DNA of 64,000 bases from Actinomycetes bacterium (GTDB taxonomy: Bacteria; Actinomycetota; Actinomycetes; Actinomycetales; Dermatophilaceae). Below are positions 28,939 through 38,400 of the stretch, piece after piece; position 1 is the stretch's first letter, and every line of letters begins with the position of its first letter. The position numbers and the translations under genes were made by a program. The stretch covers positions 1 to 64,000 of the forward strand of contig JAKPEG010000042.1 in the NCBI GenBank assembly GCA_029552065.1. Reading direction: 5' to 3'. Below the pieces are notes generated by a model. The model saw only the letters and a list, made by a program, of their open reading frames with translations, had not been told where the DNA came from and made no database searches.

Positions 28939-31179
28939 TCAGGGGGTGTCGATCGGGTCCTCGAGCTGCACCTCGGGGGTCGGCAGCACCGGGTCGAGTT
29001 CCACCCCGAGGGCGCGGGTGCGAGGTCGGCGCAGCGCGCGGACGATCCCCACGAGGAGCACGACGCCGGTGAGCCCGCCGAGCGCGACGTAGAGCCACGC
29101 GCCCGGAGGCGCGGCCCGGACGCTCAACTCCTGCGGCGCACCCACCGGCAACCCGAGGGGTGTGGTGAGCCAGGCGGTCACGGGGACCAGGCCCTGGGCG
29201 GCGGCGGCCATCCGAACGGCGACGATGGCACGGCTGTGCGCCCCCACGGAGACCGGGGCCGGCGGCTCGATAACCCGCAGTCGCCCGTTGCCGGGGACGA
29301 GCACGACGCGGACCCCGGTGACCGGTTCGTCGAGGTCGTTGACGACGGTCACCTGCAGCAGCCCCTCGTCCGCGAGGAAGTTCGTCGTCTGCGGAGCGAT
29401 CGACAGGGTTCCCACGAGCGCGTCGGTCGTCTCGGCGAGCAGGTCGAGGACGGACTGTCGGGCGGGGGTGTCCCGCCACCGCAGTCCACAGGCCAACTCG
29501 GCCTGGCTGCTCCAGGTGCCCAGCCGCGTGCTCGTCGCGGGCAGCACCTCGGCGAAGGTGTCGACGAGTTCGCGGCCACGGCCCACGGTGGCCAGCGGTT
29601 CCCGTGCCCGGCTCGGTGCGTGGCTGGTCCCCGCCGGGGTGGTCACGTTCTCGGCGCCGGTCAGGCCGTCGGTCCCCCCACCCGTCCGGGCCGACAGCAG
29701 GGAGCTCATCGGGACGACCTGCAGCCAGGGCAACTGGCTCGCCTGACCGAGGAAGCGGGCGAGCGACTCGGGTGCCGGGTCGAAGCCGGCGGGGGCGACC
29801 GCGAGGAAGGACCGGGCGATCGACGGGCGCTCGGCGTAGAGCGCGGCGGTCTGGGCGACGAACTCCTGGGTCGTGAGCGGCCCGGACTCGGGTCGGCCGG
29901 CTGCGGCGAACAGTGCGTCGAGGCGGTCGTCGTGGCGCAGCACGGGGGTGCCGGCGCTCGTCGTGGCCGGTGCGGGGGAGGTGAGCCGCCCGGCTCCGGC
30001 GTCGCTGCCGGCGAGCAGGATCGAGGGGAGGTCCGAGCCGTATGCCGCCCGCAGCGCACGTTCCTCCTCGGCGGTGAGGGGGCCGTCCGCCGGCCAGGCC
30101 AGGCGTCCGGCGACTGGTATGCCGTGCGCGGACAGTCCGTCGGCGACCACCAGGTCCCGGGTGAGGCCGGCGACGGCCCGGGCGACGTCCGGCGGCGTGG
30201 CCTCGCCGCCCGCGGCGAGGGAGAGCAGCCCCGACAGGTCGGCGTCGCCGCGGGGCAGGGCGAGGATCGGATGGCTGGCGGCGGCGGCGGTCAGGGTCTG
30301 CGCGAGCGCCTCGCGTGCGGCGGCCAGGGTCGTCGGTTCTCCGGTCGACCCGGTGACGGGGCCGGTGGCGGTCGGCCCGGTCGCCGTCGCGGGCGCAGCG
30401 GTGGCCGAGACGAGGGCGGGGTCGACGGCATACCCGACGGTGGCGTTGGCGGTCGCACCCAGCAGCCGGGCCAGTCGCGAGGTGGGGCCGAGCTGGGTCA
30501 ACCAGGCGGCGGTGCGGGTGTCGGTGCCCGCGGCAAGGGCCGCGTCAGGGTCGACCGTGAGCGGCACGAGCAGGCCCAGGGAGAGCCGTGGTGAGTCGAC
30601 CGACCGTGCCCATCCGACGAAGGTCCGCACCCAGCCGAGTCGCGCGTCGCCGGCGCCGAGCACCTCGACGGCGATCGGGACGGCGCCCACCGCGGCGCTC
30701 ACCCGCAGGCTCTCGGGGGTCAGGGTGATCCGGAAGGGGACGGGCGTATCGGGGCCGGCGGGCGCGTCGGGGGTCGTCGGCGCCGCCGAACCGATCGCCG
30801 TCCGGCCGAGCTCGGTGCCGGTGGGAGTGGTGGTCGCGGTCGCCCACGCGTCGACCTCACTGCGGCTGGCGAGCGAGGTGCGAGCGCGCAGGACCCGAAC
30901 GGCGCGCGGCGCGGCCGCGCCACCGGTCGCGCGGACGGTGCCGGCGATGGTCACCGGGACTTCGGGCCCGGCGACCGCCGGGGTCACCTCGGTGAGGACG
31001 AGGTCGACCCCCGTCGTGGTCGCCTGCGGGTGGGCCGCCGGCGCCGCAGCGGGGTCGGCAGTGGCCTCGCCGACCGCGGTGACCAGGGGGAGCAGGGCGA
31101 CCACGAGGGCGAGCCCGACCCGGGTGAGGGCCCGGGAACGCCGGGGGACGGGCGTGGACCCGCCGCCACCGGCGCTCAC
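28939..31179 (-). CDS. DUF6049 secreted, membrane-anchored protein
   Basis: 746 residues; GTG start overlaps the NUDIX stop (GTGA). N-terminal signal peptide (SRALTRVGLALVVALLPLVT then ATADPAAA), a large extracytoplasmic region, and a C-terminal membrane helix (WLYVALGGLTGVVLLVGIVR, about 700-720) with a short basic tail. The type and position match M. tuberculosis Rv3909, between mutT4 and mviN. The family function is not established; association with cell wall synthesis is suggested by its constant neighbours. Confidence 0.88.
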   Translation of the reverse strand: MSAGGGGSTPVPRRSRALTRVGLALVVALLPLVTAVGEATADPAAAPAAHPQATTTGVDLVLTEVTPAVAGPEVPVTIAGTVRATGGAAAPRAVRVLRARTSLASRSEVDAWATATTTPTGTELGRTAIGSAAPTTPDAPAGPDTPVPFRITLTPESLRVSAAVGAVPIAVEVLGAGDARLGWVRTFVGWARSVDSPRLSLGLLVPLTVDPDAALAAGTDTRTAAWLTQLGPTSRLARLLGATANATVGYAVDPALVSATAAPATATGPTATGPVTGSTGEPTTLAAAREALAQTLTAAAASHPILALPRGDADLSGLLSLAAGGEATPPDVARAVAGLTRDLVVADGLSAHGIPVAGRLAWPADGPLTAEEERALRAAYGSDLPSILLAGSDAGAGRLTSPAPATTSAGTPVLRHDDRLDALFAAAGRPESGPLTTQEFVAQTAALYAERPSIARSFLAVAPAGFDPAPESLARFLGQASQLPWLQVVPMSSLLSARTGGGTDGLTGAENVTTPAGTSHAPSRAREPLATVGRGRELVDTFAEVLPATSTRLGTWSSQAELACGLRWRDTPARQSVLDLLAETTDALVGTLSIAPQTTNFLADEGLLQVTVVNDLDEPVTGVRVVLVPGNGRLRVIEPPAPVSVGAHSRAIVAVRMAAAAQGLVPVTAWLTTPLGLPVGAPQELSVRAAPPGAWLYVALGGLTGVVLLVGIVRALRRPRTRALGVELDPVLPTPEVQLEDPIDTP

Positions 31180-31664
31180 GCGCTGCCTGCGAGTCGCTCC
31201 CAGGCCACCTTGGCGATCCGCCGCTCGTTGGGGAAGGTCAGGTGGTGGTGCACCTCGTCGAGCCGGAACCAGGCGACGTCGACGGCCTCCTGGTCGGGGT
31301 CGTTCTCGACGGTGAGCTCGCCGCCGGTCGCCTCGAGCAGGTAGTGGTGGACGAATTTGTGCACGCGCTTGTCGCCGGTCGCGAACCAGTAGTCGATCGT
31401 GCCGAGCTCGGCGAGCACTCGACCGGTGATGCCGGTCTCCTCCGCGACCTCGCGTGCGGCGGTCTCGGGCAGCGACTCGCCCGGCTCGATGTGCCCCTTG
31501 GGCAGACACCATTCGAGCCGTCCGGCCCGGTTGCGCCGGGCGATGACCGCGATCCGCGCCGAGCCCTCGTGGACGTCGACGACGATCCCGCCCGCCGAGC
31601 GCTCCTCGACCCAGGGCAGCCGGCGGGGCGGCGGCTCGGGGAGGGGGACGGCGGCATTGCTCAC
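31176..31664 (-). CDS. NUDIX hydrolase, MutT4-like position
   Basis: 162 residues, GTG start. The Nudix box is complete: GHIEPGESLPETAAREVAEE followed by TGI, at about 58-80. A conserved DKRVHKFVHHYLLEA segment follows. It hydrolyses a nucleoside diphosphate linked to another moiety; the substrate is not predictable. A TAGAGT hexamer only six bases upstream of the GTG suggests a leaderless transcript. First gene of the minus-strand run NUDIX-DUF6049-pseudokinase-sigM. Confidence 0.9.
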   Translation of the reverse strand: MSNAAVPLPEPPPRRLPWVEERSAGGIVVDVHEGSARIAVIARRNRAGRLEWCLPKGHIEPGESLPETAAREVAEETGITGRVLAELGTIDYWFATGDKRVHKFVHHYLLEATGGELTVENDPDQEAVDVAWFRLDEVHHHLTFPNERRIAKVAWERLAGSA

Positions 31665-31670
31665 CCACTC

Positions 31671-31676
31671 ACTCTA
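31671..31676 (-). promoter_or_regulatory. -10 element for leaderless NUDIX transcript
   Basis: On the minus strand TAGAGT lies six bases before the GTG start, so transcription would begin at or next to the start codon. There is no Shine-Dalgarno. Leaderless mRNAs of this geometry are common in actinobacteria. Confidence 0.5.
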
Positions 31677-31750
31677 AGACTCGCCGCGGGGACGGTATGC
31701 CGTGCCGCACCGAGCGCGGGTCGCCCCGTGCCGCGGGGCGGTGGGCCCGG

Positions 31751-31790
31751 CGGTCCCGGGTGATCCCGGGCGATCCCGGGTGATCCTGGG
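31751..31790. repeat. Four 10-bp tandem repeats, YGATCCCGGG
   Basis: Four consecutive 10-base units (cggtcccggg, tgatcccggg, cgatcccggg, tgatcctggg) in the divergent gap between the NUDIX and pcnA genes. The 10-bp period puts each unit on the same face of the helix, as in operators, but slippage repeat is equally possible. Confidence 0.75.
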
Positions 31791-31841
31791 CGGCCGCACG
31801 GCATACGAGTGGGCTTCGAGTGGGCCGCTGGGCCTTCTCGG

Positions 31842-31847
31842 TAGGCT
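31842..31847 (+). promoter_or_regulatory. -10 element for leaderless pcnA transcript
   Basis: TAGGCT with eight bases between it and the GTG at 31856, and no Shine-Dalgarno. The geometry fits a leaderless start, mirroring the divergent NUDIX gene. Confidence 0.5.
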
Positions 31848-31855
31848 TCCCCCTC

Positions 31856-33310
31856 GTGCCGAGCACCTCCGAGGGCCCGTCGCCCGGTTTCGCGCCCGAG
31901 ACCGGGCCGCTGCTGCGCGCCGCGGTGGCGGCCCTCGCCCCGCAACTCGACCTGCTCACCGAGCTCGGCCGGCGGTTCGAGTCGGCCGGGCACGAGCTCG
32001 CGCTCGTCGGGGGTCCGGTGCGCGACGCCTTCCTCGGGCGGACCTCGCCGGATCTCGATTTCACCACGGACGCGACGCCCGAGCAGGTGCTCGGCCTGCT
32101 GTCGTCGTGGGCCGATGCCCACTGGGACATCGGTCGGGCCTTCGGCACGATCGGGTTGCGCAAGGGCCCCGCCGTCATCGAGATCACCACCTACCGCGCC
32201 GACGCCTACGACCGGGAGACCCGCAAACCGCAGGTCGCCTTCGGCAGGTCGCTCGACGAGGACCTCGTCAGGCGCGACTTCACCGTCAACGCGATGGCGT
32301 TGCGCCTGCCGTCGCTCGAGTTCGTCGACCGGCACGACGGGCTTGTCGACCTCGCCGCGCGCCGCCTGCGCACCCCCGCGACTCCCGAGGAGTCCTTCGC
32401 CGACGACCCCCTGCGGATGATGCGGGCCGCCCGGTTCTCCGCGCAGCTCGGCTTCACCGTCGACGGGGACGTGGCGGCGGCGATGACGGCGCGCGCCGAC
32501 ACCCTCGCGATCGTCTCGGCCGAGCGGATCCGTGAGGAGTTCACCAAGCTCCTCCTGTCGGTCACGCCCCGGGCCGGGCTCACCCTGCTGGTCGACACCG
32601 GACTCGCCGAGGTTTTCCTCCCCGAGCTGCCGGCCCTGCGGTTGGAGGTCGACGAACACCACCGCCACAAGGACGTCTACGAACACTCGCTCACCGTGCT
32701 CGAGCAGGCGATCGCGCTGGAGACCGACGGTCCCGATCTGATCCTGCGGCTGGCAGCGCTCCTGCACGACGTGGGCAAGCCGGCCACCCGCCGGTTCGAG
32801 GCGGGTGGGGGGGTGTCCTTCCACCACCACGAGCTCGTCGGCGCACGCATGGTGACCAAGCGGCTCAAGGCCATGCGCTACGACAAGGAGACGGTGCGCG
32901 AGGTCGCCCGGCTCGTCGAGTTGCACCTGCGCTTCCACGGTTACGGCGACGGGCAGTGGACCGACTCGGCAGTCCGTCGTTATGTCACCGATGCCGGCCC
33001 GTTGCTGCTGCGCCTGCACGCGCTCACCAGGTCGGACTGCACGACCCGCAATCCGCGCAAAGCCGCGCGACTGGCCCGCACCTATGACGAGCTCGAGGAC
33101 CGGATCGAGCGGCTCGCCGCCGAGGAGGAGCTGGCCGCGGTCCGTCCCGAGCTCGACGGGAACGAGATCGGCGAAATCCTCGGCATCCCTCCTGGCCCGG
33201 TGATCGGCGAGGCCTACCGCTTCCTGCTGGGGCTGCGACTGGACGAGGGCCCGATCGGTCGCGAAGCCGCGACCGCCCGGCTGCGCACCTGGTGGCAGAC
33301 GCGGCGATAG
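31856..33310 (+). CDS. pcnA: CCA tRNA nucleotidyltransferase
   Basis: 484 residues from the GTG at 31856; an in-frame GTG at 31820 is less likely because the promoter overlaps it. The nucleotidyltransferase head shows GGPVRDAFLGR and SPDLDFTTDA with the DxD acidic pair near 52-70, then the NxxA segment VRRDFTVNAMAL, an RMMRAARFSAQLGF segment, and an HD domain (LLHDVGKPATRRFE, about 300) typical of CCA-adding enzymes with phosphohydrolase activity. It adds or repairs the tRNA 3' CCA. Same position as Rv3907c. Confidence 0.94.
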   Translation: MPSTSEGPSPGFAPETGPLLRAAVAALAPQLDLLTELGRRFESAGHELALVGGPVRDAFLGRTSPDLDFTTDATPEQVLGLLSSWADAHWDIGRAFGTIGLRKGPAVIEITTYRADAYDRETRKPQVAFGRSLDEDLVRRDFTVNAMALRLPSLEFVDRHDGLVDLAARRLRTPATPEESFADDPLRMMRAARFSAQLGFTVDGDVAAAMTARADTLAIVSAERIREEFTKLLLSVTPRAGLTLLVDTGLAEVFLPELPALRLEVDEHHRHKDVYEHSLTVLEQAIALETDGPDLILRLAALLHDVGKPATRRFEAGGGVSFHHHELVGARMVTKRLKAMRYDKETVREVARLVELHLRFHGYGDGQWTDSAVRRYVTDAGPLLLRLHALTRSDCTTRNPRKAARLARTYDELEDRIERLAAEEELAAVRPELDGNEIGEILGIPPGPVIGEAYRFLLGLRLDEGPIGREAATARLRTWWQTRR

Positions 33311-33467
33311 GGGTCGGGAACCTCCGGGCCCTTCTCCGGGGTACCTCACGTTCGGTTGATGTCCCCATTTCAGGTGACATCGCTGTGGGCGACTCCCGCT
33401 CGGGTGGAGCCCGTCCCTAGCATGCACGGGGGGGCCTGCGCCGATGACCCCTGACGAAGGGACGGCC

Positions 33468-34325
33468 ATGTCGGAGGATCCACGCACCTGCGTGACCTGC
33501 GGACTGCCCCAAGAACCGCGGGCCCAGGTGTGCCCTCGCTGTGGGCAGTCGCTGGCGGGGAGGTCTGGCCAGGGACCGGGGATGGGCCTTTCGCCGGCCT
33601 GGGAGCCGACTGCGAACCAGACAGTCCGGCGGGCGACTCTGCCCCACGGGTCGCCACCCGTCGTCGTCCCGGAGGAAGGCAGCCCGGCTGTCACTTCGGC
33701 CGCATCCTCCGGTGCGCGCATCGCCACCGAGTCCTTCACCACCGAGTCCCCGACCACCGAGTCCCCGAACCTCTCGACCGGGGGCCGACCACGGACGACG
33801 CCGGAGGGAGAGGCGATCCCGTTGGGGCATCCAGTTGACCTCGGCACGCGATTCGGCGCGTCACTGCTCGACGGCGTGGTCATGACCGCAGTGTTCTTCG
33901 CCGTCTACCTCGTTCTCGGCGCCCTCATGCTCGTGGCCGGGATGGTCAACAGCTCGGTCGTCAGCGCGATCGTGAGCCTCCTCGGCGCCCTCCTCTACAT
34001 CGCCCTCGTCGTGGGCCTCGTTGCCTATCCCGTTCTCTCCATCGGTCGCCTCGGGCAGACCATCGGCAAACGCACGCTCGGCGTGCACGTCGTCGATCTG
34101 CGCACCGGCGAACCCATCGGGGCGGGAAGGTCGTTCGCCCGGTATCTGTGCCTCGGGCTCATGGGCGCGCCCTGCTATCTCGGCTACCTCACGATCCTTC
34201 TCGACAAGTCCGGCTGGCATCGCGGGTGGCACGACACGATGGTTTCGTCCGTCGTCGTGCGCACCGAGCCTGTTCCCTTCGGCCGGTCCCTGCGGGACGT
34301 GCTGCGCGCCATGACGCGGCGCTGA
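33468..34325 (+). CDS. RDD-family membrane protein with zinc ribbon
   Basis: 285 residues from the ATG at 33468 (GAAGGGAC upstream; an ATG at 33444 is the alternative). An N-terminal zinc ribbon (CVTCG, then VCPRCGQ, residues 8-25), a Ser/Thr/Pro linker with the 12-base tandem repeat coding TTES (about 33724-33770), and a C-terminal RDD domain with three membrane segments (near 130-160, 165-190 and a shorter third). RDD proteins are often transport- or envelope-related. It opens the accessory run and lies 12 bases before the phosphatase gene. Confidence 0.8.
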   Translation: MSEDPRTCVTCGLPQEPRAQVCPRCGQSLAGRSGQGPGMGLSPAWEPTANQTVRRATLPHGSPPVVVPEEGSPAVTSAASSGARIATESFTTESPTTESPNLSTGGRPRTTPEGEAIPLGHPVDLGTRFGASLLDGVVMTAVFFAVYLVLGALMLVAGMVNSSVVSAIVSLLGALLYIALVVGLVAYPVLSIGRLGQTIGKRTLGVHVVDLRTGEPIGAGRSFARYLCLGLMGAPCYLGYLTILLDKSGWHRGWHDTMVSSVVVRTEPVPFGRSLRDVLRAMTRR

Positions 34326-34337
34326 TCCGGGCTTTTC

Positions 34338-35114
34338 GTGAACGAGATCCGCGCCCATGTGGCGGCGAGCACAGGGCTCGTGAGATCGGTCAACGAAGAC
34401 TCCTGGTATGCCGGCGAGCACCTCTTCGTCGTGGCGGACGGCATGGGGGGACACGCGGCGGGTGACGTCGCGAGCCGACTGGTCGTCGATCTGCTGACCT
34501 CGCTCGATCGTGAGGGCGTCGAGCAGGCAGACGTCGACCTCGTCGTCCAACAGGCCAACGCTGCCGTCCTTGATCATGCGCGCCGCCATCCCGAGGCCGC
34601 GGGGATGGGCACGACAGTGTGCGGCCTCGTCCGAGGACCTCAGGGGTGGCTTGCTTTCAACGTCGGCGACTCCCGGTGCTACGAGGTGGCCCGCGGGATC
34701 CTTCGACAGGTGACCGTGGACCACTCGGAGGTGCAGGAACTGGTCGACCTGGGCCAGATCAGCCGGGAGGAGGCGCGCGTGCATCCGCGGCGGAACGTGG
34801 TCACTCGGGCGGTGGGGCAGGTGCCGGCCCCCGTCGTCGACTTCTTCCACGTCGTGGCCGAACAGGGCTCTCGGTTCCTCGTGACATCCGACGGTGTCAC
34901 TCTCGAGGTCCGCGACGGTGACCTCGCCCGCATGTGTGCCGAGATCGCTGACGGGGCCTTGCTCGCCCAGCGCCTGGTGCAGGCTGCCGATGACGCGGGC
35001 GGATTCGACAACGCGACGGCAATCGTCATCGACGATGCGTTCTCGGGTGAGGCTCCGGAGCCGAGCTCCTCGACGATCCCCCGGGATCTCATCGTCCGTG
35101 AGGTGGCGCAATGA
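34338..35114 (+). CDS. PP2C-type Ser/Thr protein phosphatase (first copy)
   Basis: 258 residues, GTG start. Metal-binding residues of the PPM family are present: SVNEDSW, VADGMGGHAAGDVA, NVGDSRCYE, SDGVT and FDNATAIV. No membrane helix, so cytoplasmic, unlike PstP. It would remove phosphate from Ser/Thr residues set by the kinase encoded two genes on. The stop overlaps the FHA gene start (ATGA). It is paralogous along its length to the protein at 62058-62843 (shared HSEVQELVD and EEAR/DEAR..HP segments). Confidence 0.93.
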   Translation: MNEIRAHVAASTGLVRSVNEDSWYAGEHLFVVADGMGGHAAGDVASRLVVDLLTSLDREGVEQADVDLVVQQANAAVLDHARRHPEAAGMGTTVCGLVRGPQGWLAFNVGDSRCYEVARGILRQVTVDHSEVQELVDLGQISREEARVHPRRNVVTRAVGQVPAPVVDFFHVVAEQGSRFLVTSDGVTLEVRDGDLARMCAEIADGALLAQRLVQAADDAGGFDNATAIVIDDAFSGEAPEPSSSTIPRDLIVREVAQ

Positions 35115-36814
35115 CCGAGCCGCAGTCCCTATCCGTGACCTTCGCGCCGGGCACTCGTGCGGCGTGTGCGACCTCGACGATGGTCCTGCTCGTCGATCGG
35201 CCGCTGAGCGACGAGCTCGTCCTGCGGGCATGGGAGTCGATGAGTCGGGGCGACGAGGCGGCCCAGATCGTCGACATCCTCATGACCGACGGCATGATCC
35301 ACGCGCCGCACTTTGCTCTCGTCGCCCTGCCGGATCACCACACCACCCGGATCGTCGTGCGCGGCAGTCTTTCGGTCCTCGGTGTCGAGGAGGGGGGCGA
35401 GTTCCACACGAGCGGCGGGAGCCTGCTCACCGACGAATCGCGGGGCCGGTTGGTCCGCGCCCGCATCACGGCGGAGGTGACCGACGATCCGGCCATGTTC
35501 CCGTTCGGCACGGGGGTCGTGCCGGCCTCGACGGTGGCGATGTCCTCGACCGGGTCCGACATTCGTCCTGAGATGGCGGCGGAGCCCGAGGCAGTGGCGG
35601 AACTCGAGGCAGTGGCGGAACCCGAGGCAGTGGCGGAACCAGAGGCAGTGGCGGAACCCGAGGCAGTGGCGGGGCCGGAGGCGGACCCGCCGGCAGTCCC
35701 CGACGCGCGGCCCGTGAGCGACGGGCCTGACACCTCCGATTCGTCCGCACCTGCACGAGAGACCGCTCTCGGTGAAGGGTCGCACGAGGAGTCCGAGGGT
35801 GTCGTTGCGACAGAAGCCGTCCCGACCGGCGGCTACGCACGCCTGTTCGGCCCGCCCAAGCCGTCCCGCCCTGGCATGCCGGGCCGCGACTCGCCGCCCC
35901 CCGCCGCTACCGTGGCGCCGCCCGACCCGGATCCCGACGAGTCGCGGCCGGCACACCCGGATCCCGGCGTGCCCACAGAGGTCGAGTTCGGGGACACGAA
36001 CGATGTCTCCGTTGCGACGCACGGCACCCCCGAGGTCGCCCCCTATTCGGCGGATCGATCGGCCTCGGACGATGAAGTCATCGAAGGGCTCCCCGAGCAC
36101 CTTTTCGGCGTGGGAGGCGTGGTGTCCCGCCGAGGATCAGCCGGTCCCGTGCCGACGAACCCCGTGCCGACGAACCCGGTGCCGACGAACCCCGAGCCGA
36201 CGCGGGGCGACCGCAATGGTGGCACCGGGGCGGGCGAGCCGGACGGTGGGTCACCGCAGAGCCTCGGCTGCCCGACCGAAGCTGCCCGGTGGACCCACGG
36301 AAGGACGGACCACACCGTCAACCGGGCGAGCCTGGGGGTCACGCAGGGGCCGGTGATCGTCTGGGCGGCTCGCTGCCCCCTCGGGCACCCGAGCCAGGCC
36401 GCGGCGACGCATTGCCGGGTCTGTGGACGGTCGATGCCGCCGAACGCACCTCGGGAGGAGATCGAACGACCCGTCTTGGGGCGCCTCGTGCTCCCGACGG
36501 GCGGCACTGTCGAGCTTGGTGGCCCCCTCATCCTCGGTCGAGACCCGAAACTGCCGACGGAGGCGTCTCATCCGGCACCCGAGCTGGTCATCCTCAACGA
36601 CCCGCGCCGTGAGGTCTCCAGCCAGCACGCCGCGATCACGCTCAACTACTGGGATGTCACCCTCACGGATCTCGGGTCGACCAACGGGACCGAACTCGTC
36701 ACGCCCGACGGGCGCCGCCAACGGCTGGTCGCACACACCCCGATCGTCATCGTGCCGGGGACTCGGGTCATCCTCGCCGAGGTCTTCGAGATGACCTTCG
36801 AGGCCATGCCATGA
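35111..36814 (+). CDS. FHA-domain protein with repeats and zinc-ribbon-like motif
   Basis: 567 residues. Residues 1-145 form a globular N-terminal domain I do not recognise. Then a low-complexity region with two coded tandem repeats: six-residue AVAEPE units (18-base repeat, about 35581-35675) and five-residue PVPTN units (15-base repeat, about 36148-36199). A C..H..C..C motif (CPLGH, HCRVCGR, about 421-440) precedes a C-terminal FHA domain (about 460-560) with GRDP, SSQHAAI and LTDLGSTNGTEL. FHA domains bind phospho-threonine, so this is a likely adaptor for the kinase, whose ATG overlaps its stop. No membrane helix seen. Confidence 0.9.
   Translation: MTEPQSLSVTFAPGTRAACATSTMVLLVDRPLSDELVLRAWESMSRGDEAAQIVDILMTDGMIHAPHFALVALPDHHTTRIVVRGSLSVLGVEEGGEFHTSGGSLLTDESRGRLVRARITAEVTDDPAMFPFGTGVVPASTVAMSSTGSDIRPEMAAEPEAVAELEAVAEPEAVAEPEAVAEPEAVAGPEADPPAVPDARPVSDGPDTSDSSAPARETALGEGSHEESEGVVATEAVPTGGYARLFGPPKPSRPGMPGRDSPPPAATVAPPDPDPDESRPAHPDPGVPTEVEFGDTNDVSVATHGTPEVAPYSADRSASDDEVIEGLPEHLFGVGGVVSRRGSAGPVPTNPVPTNPVPTNPEPTRGDRNGGTGAGEPDGGSPQSLGCPTEAARWTHGRTDHTVNRASLGVTQGPVIVWAARCPLGHPSQAAATHCRVCGRSMPPNAPREEIERPVLGRLVLPTGGTVELGGPLILGRDPKLPTEASHPAPELVILNDPRREVSSQHAAITLNYWDVTLTDLGSTNGTELVTPDGRRQRLVAHTPIVIVPGTRVILAEVFEMTFEAMP
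35581..35675. repeat. 18-bp coding tandem repeat
   Basis: About five copies of an 18-base unit read as EPEAVA within the FHA protein linker; copies differ at few bases, suggesting recent slippage-driven expansion. Confidence 0.85.
36148..36199. repeat. 15-bp coding tandem repeat
   Basis: Three to four copies of a 15-base unit read as PVPTN in the same linker, just before the zinc-ribbon and FHA part. Confidence 0.8.
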
Positions 36815-38340
36815 GCCGTCCGGCTCCAACCATCGCGGGGCACGTCCACCTGCGACTTTTGAGTTCCGCGGGTGGCTACGGCGATGTGCACCTCTACGAG
36901 GAGACTGCCCTCGGCCGCCGGGTGGCCGTCAAGGTGATCCGTGAACTGGAGGTGGGGACCGACGCGGTGCGCAGGTTCCTCGCCGAGGCCAACACGATGG
37001 CCAAGCTGGAGCATCCAAACATCGTCCGGGTCTACGGCTCGGGACGCACGTCCGACGGGCGGCCCTACATCGCGATGCAGTACTGCCCGGGCGACACCTA
37101 CGAGCGGCGAGTGGCGGGTGGGCCGATGTCCGTCGCCGAGGTGGTGTCGACGGGGGTGCGGGTCGGGTCTGCAGTCGAGACGGCCCATCGGGCGAGCCTG
37201 CTGCACCGGGACATCAAGCCGGCGAACATCCTCAAGACCCCGTGGGGTGCGCCGGGCCTCACCGACTTCGGCGTCGCCCATCAGATGTCCGGGGACGAAG
37301 CCGACAGCGGGGACGTGGGTGTGTCCGTGCCGTGGTCGCCCCCCGAGATGCTCTACACCTCCACCAACGGGTCGCCCGCCTCTGACGTCTATTCGCTGGC
37401 AGCCACCCTTTGGCACCTCCTCGTGGGCCGACCGCCCTTTTGGCTGCCGACCGGTGACAACGGCACCATGGCGACGATGTCGCGGATCCGCGACCTCCCT
37501 TCCCCCCGGACGCATCGCTCCGACGTTCCGGAGTCTCTCGAACGGGTGCTGCGTCAAGCACTCTCAAAACGTCCGGAGCAACGTCAGCAGTCGATGGCGG
37601 CATTCATCCGCGACCTGCAGGCAGTCGAATCCGAGCAACGGTGGCCGGTCACCGAGTCGGTGGTCACGGACCTCTCGGTCCCCGTGGCCGAGATTCCCGA
37701 GAACGTCGTGGGTCCGGTCGGGGGACCGTCCGCCGCGCACGGAAGCGGCACGGTCATGCGCCCGCGGATGACCGGCCAGGTCGACACTGCCGCAGCGGAC
37801 CCGCAAGCGCCCCAGCGGACCCAGCTCCGGCCGGGATCGTCGGGAGCCGGGGGCAGCGCCCGCCCGCCGGGAACCATGGTCCGGCCGAGGGTCACTCATG
37901 TCGACGTCCCACCGGGTCCCGAGCCAACCGCGACCGGGCGGAACCGGCACAGACTGGTCGCGGCGGGAATCGCCCTTCTCCTGGTCGCCATCGTCCTCGG
38001 ACTTGTCCTGCTCCGACGGGGCTCGACACCCGCGTCCTCGCCCCCGTCGCCCAGCACCTCGATCGATTCCGGCCATCTCGAGGATGCGGTGCCGCCGGGT
38101 CCGGTCGCCGTCAAGGGCAGTCGGTCCGGGAACGAGGTGACCTTCTCCTGGGACTACAGCGCTCGCCAGGCCGCGGATGAATTCCGTTGGCGGGTGGTGG
38201 GCGGACAGTCGGGAACCAGCAAGAGCCCGACCGTCAAACTCTCCGCCGCCAACGATGCCCCGATGTGTCTTCAGGTCATCGTCGTGCGCGCCGATGGCAC
38301 GGGCGCCGCCCGGGATTGGTCTGCGCCCGGCTGCGCCTGA
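36811..38340 (+). CDS. Transmembrane Ser/Thr protein kinase
   Basis: 509 residues, ATG overlapping the FHA gene stop. Hanks-type kinase domain at about 10-275 with all key motifs: AVKV lysine, HRDIKPANIL (about 133-142), TDFGVAH, and SPPEMLY. The P-loop is degenerate (SSAGGYGDVHL). A Pro-rich juxtamembrane linker leads to one helix (LVAAGIALLLVAIVLGLVLL, about 375-395) and an outside domain of about 115 residues with FN3-like strands (VTFSWDYSARQAADEFRWRV) and two Cys. It probably senses an external signal and phosphorylates FHA partners encoded in the cluster. Confidence 0.93.
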   Translation: MSRPAPTIAGHVHLRLLSSAGGYGDVHLYEETALGRRVAVKVIRELEVGTDAVRRFLAEANTMAKLEHPNIVRVYGSGRTSDGRPYIAMQYCPGDTYERRVAGGPMSVAEVVSTGVRVGSAVETAHRASLLHRDIKPANILKTPWGAPGLTDFGVAHQMSGDEADSGDVGVSVPWSPPEMLYTSTNGSPASDVYSLAATLWHLLVGRPPFWLPTGDNGTMATMSRIRDLPSPRTHRSDVPESLERVLRQALSKRPEQRQQSMAAFIRDLQAVESEQRWPVTESVVTDLSVPVAEIPENVVGPVGGPSAAHGSGTVMRPRMTGQVDTAAADPQAPQRTQLRPGSSGAGGSARPPGTMVRPRVTHVDVPPGPEPTATGRNRHRLVAAGIALLLVAIVLGLVLLRRGSTPASSPPSPSTSIDSGHLEDAVPPGPVAVKGSRSGNEVTFSWDYSARQAADEFRWRVVGGQSGTSKSPTVKLSAANDAPMCLQVIVVRADGTGAARDWSAPGCA

Positions 38341-38400
38341 TCGAAACTCCCACGTGCACGGCATTTCCAGCGATGTGCGCACCCGATTCCGATGTCCCTT

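Noticed and set aside
26689-30594. 1301-codon plus-strand frame across sigM, pseudokinase and DUF6049
   Set aside because: Arg/Gly-rich, low-complexity translation spanning several well-supported minus-strand genes.
31751-31790. CRISPR-like array
   Set aside because: Units are 10 bases and contiguous, with no spacers and no cas genes.
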